A DNA stretch of 22,128 nt from NCBI GenBank assembly GCA_012513195.1, contig JAAZCR010000235.1, positions 1 through 22,128 on the forward strand. The letters are read 5' to 3'. Positions within the stretch are counted from its first letter, which is position 1, and every line of letters begins with the position of its first letter. The position numbers were made by a program, and so were the translations under genes. The notes under the pieces are model-generated. The model was not told where the DNA came from and searched no databases. It saw only the letters and a program-made list of their open reading frames with translations. Origin of the DNA: Bacilli bacterium. GTDB taxonomy: Bacteria; Bacillota_I; Bacilli_A; Haloplasmatales; Haloplasmataceae. This document shows, in pieces, positions 1 to 8,108 of this stretch.

Positions 1-135
1 AGTTAGTTCTATTCCTTCATTTGTAACATCTAATTTGATTGATTTAAGGATAGGCATTGGTGTTTTAGTCGATAAAGCTCTATTTACGTTATTAACTGCT
101 TCGACAAAGGTATCGTTTAATATTCTAAATTTCAT
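1..135 (-). CDS. dnaN: DNA polymerase III beta subunit (sliding clamp), N-terminal fragment
   Basis: The first 45 codons are present; the rest lies off the left edge. The product is the ring-shaped clamp that tethers the replicative polymerase to DNA. The translated start (MKFRILNDTFVEAVNNVNRA, then STKTPMPILKSIKL) has the family's typical opening, including the 'T..PILK.I' stretch of the first clamp domain. The ATG is preceded by GGAGGT at a normal distance. It lies downstream of dnaA on the same strand, 135 bp away, as in the standard Bacillota dnaA-dnaN origin operon. The call rests on a short stretch plus strong context. Confidence 0.93.
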   Translation of the reverse strand, partial: MKFRILNDTFVEAVNNVNRALSTKTPMPILKSIKLDVTNEGIELT

Positions 136-270
136 CTCTATACCTCCATTTTATTTATTTATTTTATATATTAATAAGAATTATAAGACTTGTGGAAAAG
201 TGGAAAGGTGTCATAAGTTGTTATATATTGTCGAATTCTATCAACATTCGTTGTTTATAAAATGTGTAAA
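136..270. other. oriC segment between dnaA and dnaN: DnaA-box-like site and AT-rich stretch
   Basis: This spacer downstream of dnaA has an 8/9 DnaA-box match (TGTGGAAAA at 191-199, i.e. TTTTCCACA on the other strand) and a weaker neighbour (AGTGGAAAG, 199-207). These sit beside an almost pure A/T run at about 148-185. A box cluster next to an AT-rich stretch on the dnaN side of dnaA is the arrangement of the unwinding region in Bacillus-type bipartite origins. That this is the actual unwinding site is an inference from position and composition. Confidence 0.6.
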
Positions 271-1635
271 CTACTTAAGTTTTTCCATAAGGGTTCGAAT
301 TACTTCATCAACCTGATTGTTTATAATGCGTAAGTTCTCTATTTTCTGTATAGAATGCATGACAGTTGTGTGATCCCTTCCTCCAAACTCTTGAGCAATC
401 TTTGGATAAGACTCTTTCTTAATTTCTCTAATTAAGTACATCGCTATTTGTCTTGGTAAAACAAACTCTGCTTTTCTTGATTTTGAAATGAGATTGGCTA
501 GGGATATATTGTAATACTCGCAAACTGCCTTTTGGATTTCAATTATTTCCGTGTTTTTAACACTCTTTAGTTCTGGTATAAGATCCTTCAAAGCTTCTCT
601 CGTCAAATCTAAAGTAATTTCTTTATTCATCATTGTTGCGTAAAATAATACTCGTTTTAATGCTCCTTCAAGTATACGGATGTTACTTGTGAAGTTAGAT
701 GCAATATATTCAAGTACTTCTAATGGTACATCTTCATAACCAATTCGTTCGCTTGCTAGTTTTTTCTTTAAAATTTCAATCCTCGTATTGATGTCGGGTT
801 CCTTAATATCCACGACAGCACCCCATTCAAAACGAGAAGTTAAACGATCCATGATATCTTTTAACTCGTAAGTAGGTCGATCACTAGTAATCACAATCTG
901 TTTATTCTCGTTATGCATTTTTTCAAATAATTTAAAGAATTCTAATTGTGAGCCTTCTTTTTTGGCGAGAAATTGAATATCGTCAATCAATAATACGTCA
1001 ATATCGTTATATTTTTCATTATACTCTTCATCAGAGTTGATCTTAACCTTTTTTATGTAATCTTCGATAAAGGTTTCTGTCTTAATATAAAGAATCTTCT
1101 TTTTTGGATCATTATCTAATATGAAGTTTCCAATTGCTTGCATCAAGTGCGTTTTACCTAATCCTACGCCACCAAAAATATATAAGGGATTCGCAACTTT
1201 CCCTGGTTGATTAGCCACTTGTAAAGCCACTAGATTAGCAAACCGGTTATTTGGCCCAACAACGTAATTTTCAAAGGTGTAAGTTGCCTTAAGATTATGA
1301 CGATAGAGATTATTGATATTAGGATCAACACCATTAATTGGTACATTAGTATCTTCAGTGATGTAATCTTGTGTGATGATTTTAACATCTAAATAATCCT
1401 GAAAACCATAATAAGTCTTTGCTACTTCGTTTAAGACTCTTACAACATGTTTAATATAAAAAGACTCAATTCGCGATTTATGAAATTGGGAAGGAGCTAC
1501 TACATATATTAAATTTTTATGGAATTTATAAACCTTATTAACAGGAGCGAAGATTTCGTCGAATTCTTCTTTATCGAAATCAAAAGCTAAGCGTTCTAAT
1601 GTTTTATTCCATAGCTCCTGGTATTGTTCAAACAT
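271..1635 (-). CDS. dnaA: Chromosomal replication initiator protein DnaA
   Basis: This ATP-dependent initiator binds DnaA boxes at oriC and melts the origin. At 454 aa it has the normal family length. Domain I covers about 1-85. A short linker follows. The AAA+ domain (about 115-330) has Walker A GGVGLGKT at 155-162, Walker B LLIDD at 215-219 and an arginine-finger segment LTSRF near 265-269. Domain IV at the C-terminus carries the DNA-binding signature GGRDHTTV at 418-425. The ATG follows a strong AGGAGGT site. A TTTTCCACA box (1692-1700, opposite strand) lies about 57 bp upstream of the start, close to where the dnaA promoter should be. This suggests autorepression by DnaA, which is known in related bacteria; the promoter itself is not clear enough to mark. 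Confidence 0.98.
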   Translation of the reverse strand: MFEQYQELWNKTLERLAFDFDKEEFDEIFAPVNKVYKFHKNLIYVVAPSQFHKSRIESFYIKHVVRVLNEVAKTYYGFQDYLDVKIITQDYITEDTNVPINGVDPNINNLYRHNLKATYTFENYVVGPNNRFANLVALQVANQPGKVANPLYIFGGVGLGKTHLMQAIGNFILDNDPKKKILYIKTETFIEDYIKKVKINSDEEYNEKYNDIDVLLIDDIQFLAKKEGSQLEFFKLFEKMHNENKQIVITSDRPTYELKDIMDRLTSRFEWGAVVDIKEPDINTRIEILKKKLASERIGYEDVPLEVLEYIASNFTSNIRILEGALKRVLFYATMMNKEITLDLTREALKDLIPELKSVKNTEIIEIQKAVCEYYNISLANLISKSRKAEFVLPRQIAMYLIREIKKESYPKIAQEFGGRDHTTVMHSIQKIENLRIINNQVDEVIRTLMEKLK

Positions 1636-1917
1636 GTCTGCGGACCTCCTTCGCTCTACCCTAATACTATAGTTTAATTTTACTATTTTTTTGTGGAAAA
1701 ATAAACAGATTTATAGAAAATTTGCAATAATTGGATAAGTTATCCACAAGGTGTGTATAAAAATGTAATTGGATGGGAATAATTAACAGGGGATGGAGAT
1801 AAATAATTAAGTGATATTATACTTTATTTGAGTTATCCACTTTTCCATAGGGAAGGGTTAGTCACAATGTTGATAATTGGTAATTGAAAATATAGATTAT
1901 ATAATTTAATAAAAATG
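1636..1917. other. oriC segment between dnaA and rpmH with DnaA-box cluster
   Basis: About 280 bp without a gene. I count five 9-mers matching the DnaA box at 8/9 or better: TGTGGAAAA (1692-1700), a perfect TTATCCACA (1740-1748), TGTGTATAA (1752-1760), TTATCCACT (1833-1841) and TGTTGATAA (1868-1876). The perfect box is the right half of an inverted repeat, TGGATAAGTTATCCA (1732-1746). Boxes both upstream of dnaA and between dnaA and dnaN give the bipartite origin layout known from Bacillus. No 13-mer array or other repeat was seen. Confidence 0.8.
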
Positions 1918-1946
1918 TTGACATTTAAATAATAATTCAGTATAAT
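1918..1946 (+). promoter_or_regulatory. Strong sigma-A promoter for rpmH
   Basis: Perfect consensus on both elements: -35 TTGACA at 1918-1923 and -10 TATAAT at 1941-1946, separated by exactly 17 bp. It fires away from dnaA into rpmH and, with read-through, into rnpA-yidC-jag. Confidence 0.92.
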
Positions 1947-1981
1947 GGTTTAGCAAATGTTCTAGCGGAGGTGTAAGAGAC

Positions 1982-2116
1982 ATGAAAAGAACTTGGCAAC
2001 CTAACAAACGCAAACGTAGTAAGACTCACGGTTTCCGTGCTCGTATGGCTACACATAATGGCCGTAAAGTTTTAGCAAGACGTCGTAGAAAAGGAAGAGA
2101 GAGATTGGCAGTTTAA
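1982..2116 (+). CDS. rpmH: 50S ribosomal protein L34
   Basis: This 44-residue, very basic protein of the large ribosomal subunit begins [20 protein letters not shown] and ends GRERLAV. It shows the family's invariant pattern (KRT.QP..RKR...HGFR.RM.T..GR.VL..RR.KGR..L). A GGAGGTG site ends 8 bp before the ATG. It is the first gene rightward from oriC and is directly followed by a hairpin, then rnpA, the near-universal order. Arg/Lys codons here favour CGT more than in neighbouring genes, as expected for a highly expressed ribosomal gene. Confidence 0.98.
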   Translation: MKRTWQPNKRKRSKTHGFRARMATHNGRKVLARRRRKGRERLAV

Positions 2117-2147
2117 AGACCACTGAAACTGATACAGTGGTCTTTTT
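2115..2147 (+). terminator. Rho-independent terminator / attenuator between rpmH and rnpA
   Basis: An 11-bp perfect stem (AAAGACCACTG / CAGTGGTCTTT) with a 9-nt loop is followed by five T residues. It overlaps the rpmH stop codon. Because rnpA has no clear promoter of its own in the 24 bp before its start, this hairpin probably lets only part of the transcription through, giving much L34 and little RnpA. Confidence 0.85.
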
Positions 2148-2171
2148 ATCATGAACTTTTGGTGATTGCCG

Positions 2172-2510
2172 ATGAAGAAAATGTACATCATAAGAAAAAA
2201 CTATGAGATTCAAGCAATTATATCTTTAAAAGACTCTGTAAAAAACAATTATTTTGTTCTATTTAAAAGAGAAAATAATTTAGGGCACTTCCGCGTTGTA
2301 GTGTCTGTTAGTCGAAAAATTGGCAAAGCTGTCGTACGCAATAAAATAAAAAGGCAAATAAAAGCGATTATTTATAAAAAAAGACATGAAATTAGCCAAA
2401 AATATGATATAGTATTAATAGTTAGAGACCAAATTAACACATTATCGTTTCAAGAAAAAGAGAAATATCTGATGGAACTTTTGACAAACGCAAACTTATT
2501 AACACAGTGA
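2172..2510 (+). CDS. rnpA: Ribonuclease P protein component
   Basis: This is the small basic protein subunit of RNase P, which together with the catalytic RNA matures tRNA 5' ends. At 112 aa it has the family's usual size. It shows the substrate/RNA-binding 'RNR' region (GKAVVRNKIKRQIKA, about residues 54-68) and the upstream FKRENNLGHFRVVVSVSRK segment, typical of RnpA. I chose ATG 2172 over an in-frame TTG at 2166, because the TTG overlaps the only plausible ribosome-binding sequence, GGTGAT at 2161-2166. It sits between rpmH and yidC as in most bacteria; the next ATG follows 10 bp after its stop. Confidence 0.96.
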   Translation: MKKMYIIRKNYEIQAIISLKDSVKNNYFVLFKRENNLGHFRVVVSVSRKIGKAVVRNKIKRQIKAIIYKKRHEISQKYDIVLIVRDQINTLSFQEKEKYLMELLTNANLLTQ

Positions 2511-2520
2511 GGTATTATAT

Positions 2521-3384
2521 ATGAAGAAAGCAATCAAGAGATTACTATTCATTGCCTTTTCATTAGTAATATTGATTAATTTATCTGGTTGCGCAAAATT
2601 ATATCGGGATGGAAATCTTCAAGATATTTATCCGATTAATACGAAATATTTCTGGGATCGGTTCTTTATTCAACCGATTGCATGGTTATTGGATTTATTC
2701 ACTACTAAAACTGGCTCATACGCACTAGGCATTTTAATAACGACAATTATTGTCAGAACAATCTTAACACCTATCTATACCAAATCCAATGACATGTCCA
2801 TTAAGATGAATAAGATTCAACCAGAAATCCAAAAAATCCAACAAAAATATGCTGGTAAAACGGACCCCGATTCGCGTAATCGAATGCAACAAGAAATGAT
2901 GAAGTTATACAAAGACAATAATATTAATATGTTTGCAGGATGTTTAATGCCCTTCTTACAAATGCCAGTCTTCTTGGCAATGTATAATGCGGTAGTAAAA
3001 ACACCTGTAACATATAACTATTCTTTAAGTGTAACTAATATGCTTGGAATCGACTTATCCAAACCAGGTCCAATTTATTTCTTACCAGTAATTGTTGGTA
3101 TCACCGCATATCTTCTCCAATATATATCAACCTTTGGAATGAGCGAAGAAGCGAAGAACAACCCAACAATCAAGACGATGAACTGGATGATGCCTGGTAT
3201 GATGTTTGTCTTTGCCTTCTCGCAATCTAGTGCGTTATCACTTTACTGGATAGTTGGTAACATTTATTCAACGCTACAAATTATCGTCGTAAAGAAACCA
3301 TTCAAACGTAAGGATAAAGACGACGAAGATAAGCCTAAAAAGATAAAGGCAAAACCAATAAAAAATCCTTTAATCAAAGATTAA
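2521..3384 (+). CDS. yidC: Membrane protein insertase YidC/Oxa1 (lipoprotein type)
   Basis: YidC inserts and folds proteins in the cytoplasmic membrane, alone or with SecYEG. The 287-aa length and N-terminal lipobox LSGC (residues 21-24, Cys24 the predicted lipidated residue) mark the short Gram-positive form (SpoIIIJ/YqjG type), which lacks the large periplasmic domain of Gram-negative YidC. After the signal come the 60-kDa inner membrane protein core, including the cytoplasmic helical hairpin (KMNKIQPEIQKIQQKY) and the membrane segment with CLMPFLQMPVFLAMY. The tail after about residue 255 is highly basic (KKPFKRKDKDDEDKPKK), as expected for contact with the ribosome. It lies in the rpmH-rnpA-yidC-jag cluster. 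Confidence 0.96.
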   Translation: MKKAIKRLLFIAFSLVILINLSGCAKLYRDGNLQDIYPINTKYFWDRFFIQPIAWLLDLFTTKTGSYALGILITTIIVRTILTPIYTKSNDMSIKMNKIQPEIQKIQQKYAGKTDPDSRNRMQQEMMKLYKDNNINMFAGCLMPFLQMPVFLAMYNAVVKTPVTYNYSLSVTNMLGIDLSKPGPIYFLPVIVGITAYLLQYISTFGMSEEAKNNPTIKTMNWMMPGMMFVFAFSQSSALSLYWIVGNIYSTLQIIVVKKPFKRKDKDDEDKPKKIKAKPIKNPLIKD

Positions 3385-3411
3385 CAGATTTATGAAAGCG
3401 GGGTTCTCTTG

Positions 3412-4029
3412 ATGAAAAAAACATTAATCGAAGGCAGAAATCTCGAGGAAGTTCAAGCTAAAGCAGTAGAGTTATTTAAAGAACCATTAGAAAGAATAAA
3501 CATTGAAATTGTAAGCGAAAAGAAAGGCTTCTTAGGAATTGGTTCATCAGTCAGTGCATATGTTTCATTAAATATTAATCCAGTAGAAGAGACATTAACT
3601 TTCTTGAAGAAAGTTATGAATGCGATGAATATAAATGCAAATATTGAAGTTGTGACAGATGATGAAGAAGTCCGTTACAATATTGAAAGTGACAATAATC
3701 CTATCCTTATTGGAAAAGAAGGAAAAACAATGGAAGCACTTCAATATCTTGCTCGTCATGTTTTCAACAAATATAACACGGACAAAAGAGTGTGCACGAT
3801 TGATGTTGGTGGATATAAACAAAAACGCCGCATGCAATTAGAAATTCTCGCAACGAAAATTGCGAAAGAAGTTGCACGGACAAAAATTGAGGTACAACTT
3901 GATCCGATGAACTCTTATGAAAGAAGAATTATTCATACTAAACTTGCTGATTGGCGTGATGTCTACACGGAATCAGTCGGAGAAGAACCTAATCGTCGTT
4001 TAGTCATTAAACCAAGAAAACATAACTAA
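3412..4029 (+). CDS. jag: Jag/KhpB RNA-binding protein (Jag-N, KH, R3H domains)
   Basis: At 205 aa this has three recognisable parts. The Jag-N domain (about 1-50) has the EEVQAKAVELF and KKGFLGIG segments. A KH-like domain (about 75-140) has the GKEGKTMEALQYLARH loop. A C-terminal R3H domain has the MNSYERRIIHTKL motif and RRLVIKPR at the very end. In streptococci and lactobacilli Jag/KhpB pairs with KhpA and binds RNAs linked to cell elongation and division; that role here is from family knowledge. ATG 3412 is preferred to the adjacent TTG 3409 by spacing to the weak AAAGCGGGG site. It directly follows yidC and ends with a terminator. Confidence 0.94.
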   Translation: MKKTLIEGRNLEEVQAKAVELFKEPLERINIEIVSEKKGFLGIGSSVSAYVSLNINPVEETLTFLKKVMNAMNINANIEVVTDDEEVRYNIESDNNPILIGKEGKTMEALQYLARHVFNKYNTDKRVCTIDVGGYKQKRRMQLEILATKIAKEVARTKIEVQLDPMNSYERRIIHTKLADWRDVYTESVGEEPNRRLVIKPRKHN

Positions 4030-4033
4030 GATT

Positions 4034-4066
4034 AAAACTGTATCCTTTGGATGCAGTTTTCTTTTT
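4034..4066 (+). terminator. Terminator ending the rpmH-rnpA-yidC-jag unit
   Basis: AAAACTGTATCC pairs with GGATGCAGTTTT over 12 positions (one G-T wobble) around a 3-nt loop, followed by C and five T residues. It starts 5 bp after the jag stop and separates this unit from mnmE. Confidence 0.92.
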
Positions 4067-4126
4067 AATTATAAATTAAATATTTTATAATAATATTACT
4101 GATAATAATTAATATAGGTGATATAT

Positions 4127-5485
4127 ATGATTGATGATACAATAGTAGCTATTTCGACAGCTCAAGGTATAGGTGCTATTTCAATTGTTAGACTTAGTGG
4201 TCAAGAAGCACTTGACATCGTAAGTAAAGTGTTTAGGGGGAAGGACTTACATAAAGTCCCGAGCCATTCCATAAATTATGGACATATTATTAATCCTGAT
4301 GATAATACGATCATTGATGAAGTATTAGTTTCTGTTATGCGTGCGCCTAAAACTTATACTACTGAGGATATTGTGGAAATCAACTGCCATGGGGGACCAT
4401 TAGTAACCCAAAAAATCTTGGAGTTAATGCTGACTTTAGGGGCACGTTTAGCCGAGCCAGGTGAGTTTACAAAAAGAGCTTTTTTGAATGGGCGTATCGA
4501 TTTAGCACAGGCAGAATCAGTTATGGATTTGATTGAAGCAAAGACCGATGAAGCTTTACATGTCGCTGTAAATACGCTTGATGGTCGTGTATCGAAATTA
4601 ATCCAAGAACTCCGTGAGGAAATACTGAGTATTATTGCGACTATTGAAGTTAATATTGATTATCCTGAATATGATGATGCCATCGTTATGAGTAATGAAA
4701 TTTTAAAACCACAAATAATCGCAATTATGCATAAATTGGAACACTTATTAGAAGTAGCGAAAACAGGAAAAATCATTCGCGATGGTATCAAAACCGTAAT
4801 CGTTGGGCGACCTAATGTTGGTAAATCGAGTTTATTAAACCGTTTAATGGGAGAAGAACGGGCCATCGTTACGGATATTGCTGGTACAACCCGTGATTTA
4901 ATTGAAGGTTATATCAATATTGGCGGTGTAGTTTTAAATCTAATCGATACAGCTGGTATTAGAGATACTAAAGATATTGTTGAACAAATAGGTGTAGAAC
5001 GTACGAAGAAAGTCATTAACGAAGCAGAACTAATTCTCTTAGTCTTAAATAATAATGAACCTTTAACTAAAGATGATTATGCATTATTAGAACTAACTAA
5101 AGACAAGAAACGTATTATCATCGTCAACAAAACTGATCTTGAATCCCGCATTGAAAAGGATAAACTACCTTATCATATTGAAACTTCAATGTTACTTGAG
5201 GAAGCACGCGATATTATTGAATCAGAAATTAAACGTTTATTTCAGCTAGGGGATATCAAGAATAAAGATATGACTTACATATCAAATAGCCGACATATTG
5301 CGAAAATTAGAAATGCCTACGACGCTCTTAAAGATGCGCTAAGATCAATAGAAAACGAAATGCCTGTCGATATTGTTGAAATAGATGTAAAAAATGCATG
5401 GATACGCTTAGGAGAAATCTTAGGAGAAGAAGTTGGCGAAAATCTTATCAATGAGTTATTCTCGAAATTCTGTCTTGGCAAATAA
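4127..5485 (+). CDS. mnmE: tRNA uridine-5-carboxymethylaminomethyl modification GTPase MnmE
   Basis: With MnmG, MnmE modifies the wobble uridine (xm5U34) of several tRNAs using a folate-derived C1 unit and GTP hydrolysis. At 452 aa it is full length. The N-terminal folate-binding domain (1-118) begins DTIVAISTAQGIGAISIVR. A helical domain is interrupted by the G domain, with P-loop GRPNVGKS at 227-234, DTAG at 274-277 and NKTD at 334-337. The C-terminal tetrapeptide CLGK (449-452) carries the essential cysteine. ATG 4127 was chosen because an upstream in-frame GTG (4118) lies inside the AGGTGAT ribosome-binding site. A TATAAT at 4086-4091 may be its promoter, but no -35 is convincing. Its partner mnmG lies 7.7 kb downstream. 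Confidence 0.97.
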   Translation: MIDDTIVAISTAQGIGAISIVRLSGQEALDIVSKVFRGKDLHKVPSHSINYGHIINPDDNTIIDEVLVSVMRAPKTYTTEDIVEINCHGGPLVTQKILELMLTLGARLAEPGEFTKRAFLNGRIDLAQAESVMDLIEAKTDEALHVAVNTLDGRVSKLIQELREEILSIIATIEVNIDYPEYDDAIVMSNEILKPQIIAIMHKLEHLLEVAKTGKIIRDGIKTVIVGRPNVGKSSLLNRLMGEERAIVTDIAGTTRDLIEGYINIGGVVLNLIDTAGIRDTKDIVEQIGVERTKKVINEAELILLVLNNNEPLTKDDYALLELTKDKKRIIIVNKTDLESRIEKDKLPYHIETSMLLEEARDIIESEIKRLFQLGDIKNKDMTYISNSRHIAKIRNAYDALKDALRSIENEMPVDIVEIDVKNAWIRLGEILGEEVGENLINELFSKFCLGK

Positions 5486-5488
5486 ACA

Positions 5489-5517
5489 TTGACAAATATT
5501 GATAAATATAGTATAAG
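5489..5517 (+). promoter_or_regulatory. Sigma-A promoter of the asnA-rmuC-asnS unit
   Basis: TTGACA at 5489-5494 and TATAAG at 5512-5517, with a 17-bp spacer, begin 4 bp after the mnmE stop. Transcription would start near 5524, just before the T-box leader. Confidence 0.88.
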
Positions 5518-5523
5518 TTATAT

Positions 5524-5788
5524 ATATCAATAAGATTGTAAAGACGATGAAGAGGAGAGTAGCTTTTAATGAGCGTCACAGCAAGTCCGGGTTGATGCGA
5601 GCCGGATACGTAGTTAAGAGTGAAGAACACCTCGGAGTTTCTTACCGAAATATACTCATATGAGTATAGAGTAGACTAAGACGGTTTCCTACCGTTAACA
5701 AGGAATACCTAGAGTGGTCTCAAAATGAGACAATAAGGGTGGCACCGCGGATTACAGTCATTCGTCCCTAACGAATGGCTGTTTTTTT
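5524..5788 (+). ncRNA. T-box riboswitch, Asn specifier, upstream of asnA
   Basis: The leader senses uncharged tRNA-Asn. Stem I closes with GAGG/CCTC around a specifier loop holding AAC at 5626-5628 (an Asn codon, followed by A), with the AGTA/GAA S-turn partners on either side. A distal stem TCCGG/CCGGA follows the 5' strand. Other hairpins are the 18-bp palindrome TATACTCATATGAGTATA (5651-5668) and GTCTCA-AAA-TGAGAC (5717-5731). The T-box AGGGTGGCACCGCGG lies at 5736-5750. Its TGGC can pair with GCCA, the 3' end expected for a tRNA with discriminator G such as tRNA-Asn, which independently supports the specifier. Uncharged tRNA should favour the antiterminator and switch asnA-rmuC-asnS on. 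Confidence 0.95.
5754..5788 (+). terminator. Regulated terminator of the Asn T-box
   Basis: ACAGTCATTCGT / ACGAATGGCTGT (12 bp with one T-G pair), loop CCCTA, then seven T residues. It lies just downstream of the T-box sequence, whose 14-nt core would pair upstream in the antiterminator state. It ends 32 bp before the asnA start. Confidence 0.93.
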
Positions 5789-5820
5789 GTTGATTTAAAG
5801 GGAAAAGGTCAGGTGAGTGT

Positions 5821-6822
5821 ATGACATTAAGGATTCCAACATCTTATACGAGTAAACTATCCCTTTTGCAAACGCAAATTGCGATTAAGAAACTTAAAGA
5901 CTTTTTTGAACGGCAACTAGCTTATGAATTGAACTTAATCAGGGTAACTGCTCCTTTATTTGTCCAACCTGAAACAGGTCTAAATGATAACCTAAATGGT
6001 GTTGAGGTGCCAGTCTCATTTAAAGTTAGCGGTCAAAAGGAACTACAAATCGTTCACTCCTTAGCTAAATGGAAGCGTATGGCCTTGTATAAGTATAATA
6101 TTAAAGAGAAAAAAGGTATTTATACAGATATGAACGCGATTAGAAAGGATGAGCAACTAGATAATCTTCATTCATATTATGTAGATCAATGGGATTGGGA
6201 AGCAGTTATTTCAGAAAAAGATCGTAATGAGCGCAAGTTAAAAGAGATTGTTAGACGTATTTATAAAGTATTGCGCATTACTGATGAATATATCGTCGAT
6301 GAGTTTCCGCAATTAAATCGGAAATTACCAGATAAGATATACTTTTTCACTAGTCAAGAACTTGAGGACATGTATCCTCTTCTTTCACCAAAAGAGCGTG
6401 AAGAAAAAATATGTAAAAAGTATAAAGCTGTCTTTGTGATGCAAATTGGTAAAAAATTAAAAAGTGGTCAAATTCATGACGGACGCTCACCAGATTATGA
6501 TGATTGGGAATTAAACGGTGACATTCTCGTCTATCATGAACTTTTAGATTGTGCCTTAGAACTATCATCGATGGGAATTAGAGTGAACAAGGAATCATTG
6601 TTAAAACAATTGACGCTTTCTAATAACTTAGAACGGCTAAGTCTACCTTATCATCAGATGATTATGGAAGAAAAACTTCCATTTACTGTAGGTGGAGGAA
6701 TTGGTCAATCTCGTTTATGTATGTTTTATTTAGAAAAAGCTCATATTGGCGAAGTACAATGTTCTGTATGGCCTAATGAGATGATTGAAAAGTGTAAAGA
6801 AAATAATATTTTCTTACTATAG
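5821..6822 (+). CDS. asnA: Aspartate-ammonia ligase (asparagine synthetase A)
   Basis: AsnA makes asparagine from aspartate, ammonia and ATP, giving AMP and PPi. It is structurally related to class II aminoacyl-tRNA synthetases. At 333 aa it matches the family's ~330. Diagnostic stretches are the start (IPTSYTSKLSLLQTQIAIKK), the QIVHSLAKWKRMALYKY segment, TDMNAIRKDE, YVDQWDWEAVI, and the C-terminal GGGIGQSRLCMFYLEKAHIG followed by EVQCSVWP. The ATG has an AGGTGAG site at 5811-5817. It is the first gene after the Asn T-box and shares the transcript with asnS, so amino-acid supply and tRNA charging respond to the same signal. Confidence 0.97.
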   Translation: MTLRIPTSYTSKLSLLQTQIAIKKLKDFFERQLAYELNLIRVTAPLFVQPETGLNDNLNGVEVPVSFKVSGQKELQIVHSLAKWKRMALYKYNIKEKKGIYTDMNAIRKDEQLDNLHSYYVDQWDWEAVISEKDRNERKLKEIVRRIYKVLRITDEYIVDEFPQLNRKLPDKIYFFTSQELEDMYPLLSPKEREEKICKKYKAVFVMQIGKKLKSGQIHDGRSPDYDDWELNGDILVYHELLDCALELSSMGIRVNKESLLKQLTLSNNLERLSLPYHQMIMEEKLPFTVGGGIGQSRLCMFYLEKAHIGEVQCSVWPNEMIEKCKENNIFLL

Positions 6823-6842
6823 ATTGGGGGGGTGGAAAAGAA

Positions 6843-8108
6843 TTGGAAATTACAACTTTAATTATTGCGGGATTATCGTTAATACTTAATATTTTTATTT
6901 TCTATAAGTTATTAATGATGAAGCAAACTGATGATAATCATACAAATGAGCTTACAGATCTTAAGTTCTACCAACAAGCGCAATTTATGAATATCCAAAA
7001 ATCTTTAGGTGAAGATTTTGCGCAATTACGAGAAAAAATCACCATGAATATAGGTACATATAACGAAAAGACTAAAGAAGATTTATATAATTTTCAACAC
7101 AAATTACAAAATGAGTTAAATGAGTTTCAAACTAAACTTTATGAAAAAATGGTACAGTTATTTGATAGTCTTACGAAAAATGTTCAAGATAATATTGATA
7201 AAATTAATGAGAAAGTTGATATACGATTAAACGAAGGGTTTGCGAAAACAACAGAAACCTTTAATAATATACTTGAACGAATAGGTAAGATAGATGAAGC
7301 TCAAAAGAAAATAGAAAGTTTATCAAATAATATCATATCGCTTCAAGATATATTAACCGATAAAAAGGCAAGAGGAACGTTTGGAGAAATTCAACTAAAA
7401 CAAATTCTCGTCTCAGTCTTTGGAGAAAATAACGCCAAAATTTATGAACTACAGAAAAAACTTAGTAATGATAAAGTAGCTGATGCTATTTTACATGCTC
7501 CTGATCCCATTGGCAGCATCTGTATTGACTCAAAGTTTCCTCTAGAAAATTATCGGCGCATGATTGATCGTAATCTATCCAAAGAAGAGGTTGATTTAGC
7601 AGTAAAACGATTTAAAGCTGATGTAAGAAAACATATCGATGATATCAAAGAAAAGTATATTATTCCTAATGAAACCGCTGATTCAGCAATTATGTTTATT
7701 CCTGCAGAAGCGGTATTTGCGGAAATCAATGCTCATCATGAAGACCTAATCATATATGCACAAAGCGCTAAAGTGTGGATTGCCTCACCTACTACATTAA
7801 TGTTTCTCTTGACAACAGTTCAACTAATCCTGCAAAATATTGAGCGGGATAAATATTCAGCTATTATTCATGAAGAATTAAATAGATTAGGTGTGGAATT
7901 TAAACGTTATAAAGATCGCTGGGACAAACTAGCACGTAATATTGAACAGGTATCAGAAGGAGTAAAATCCTTGCACACGACGTCATCAAAAATTGAAAAA
8001 CGGTTTGAGTCCATTGCGAAAGTTGATCTTGATAAAAATAAATTAACCTATTATGAAGATATTGATGATTTAATTGAGGAGGATGAAAATGAAAAAAGTA
8101 GCACTTAG
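6843..8108 (+). CDS. rmuC: RmuC family protein (putative DNA recombination limiting factor)
   Basis: At 421 aa, a membrane anchor (about 4-26) is followed by a long predicted coiled coil (about 30-170) and the RmuC nuclease-like core. Recognisable core stretches are [29 protein letters not shown] and [19 protein letters not shown]. In E. coli RmuC limits inversion between short repeats; the biochemical activity is poorly known. The start is TTG 6843, supported by a G-rich site (GGGGGGGTGG, 6826-6835) and by the need to keep the anchor; the next in-frame ATG would remove it. It starts 20 bp after asnA and its end overlaps asnS by 20 bp, so it is almost certainly co-transcribed under T-box control. 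That placement has no obvious metabolic reason. Confidence 0.92.
   Translation: MEITTLIIAGLSLILNIFIFYKLLMMKQTDDNHTNELTDLKFYQQAQFMNIQKSLGEDFAQLREKITMNIGTYNEKTKEDLYNFQHKLQNELNEFQTKLYEKMVQLFDSLTKNVQDNIDKINEKVDIRLNEGFAKTTETFNNILERIGKIDEAQKKIESLSNNIISLQDILTDKKARGTFGEIQLKQILVSVFGENNAKIYELQKKLSNDKVADAILHAPDPIGSICIDSKFPLENYRRMIDRNLSKEEVDLAVKRFKADVRKHIDDIKEKYIIPNETADSAIMFIPAEAVFAEINAHHEDLIIYAQSAKVWIASPTTLMFLLTTVQLILQNIERDKYSAIIHEELNRLGVEFKRYKDRWDKLARNIEQVSEGVKSLHTTSSKIEKRFESIAKVDLDKNKLTYYEDIDDLIEEDENEKSST

Noticed and set aside
35..316. Open frame of 93 codons on the plus strand at the left edge
   Set aside because: It runs antisense through dnaN, the origin spacer and the end of dnaA, has no ribosome-binding site and an unlikely residue mix.
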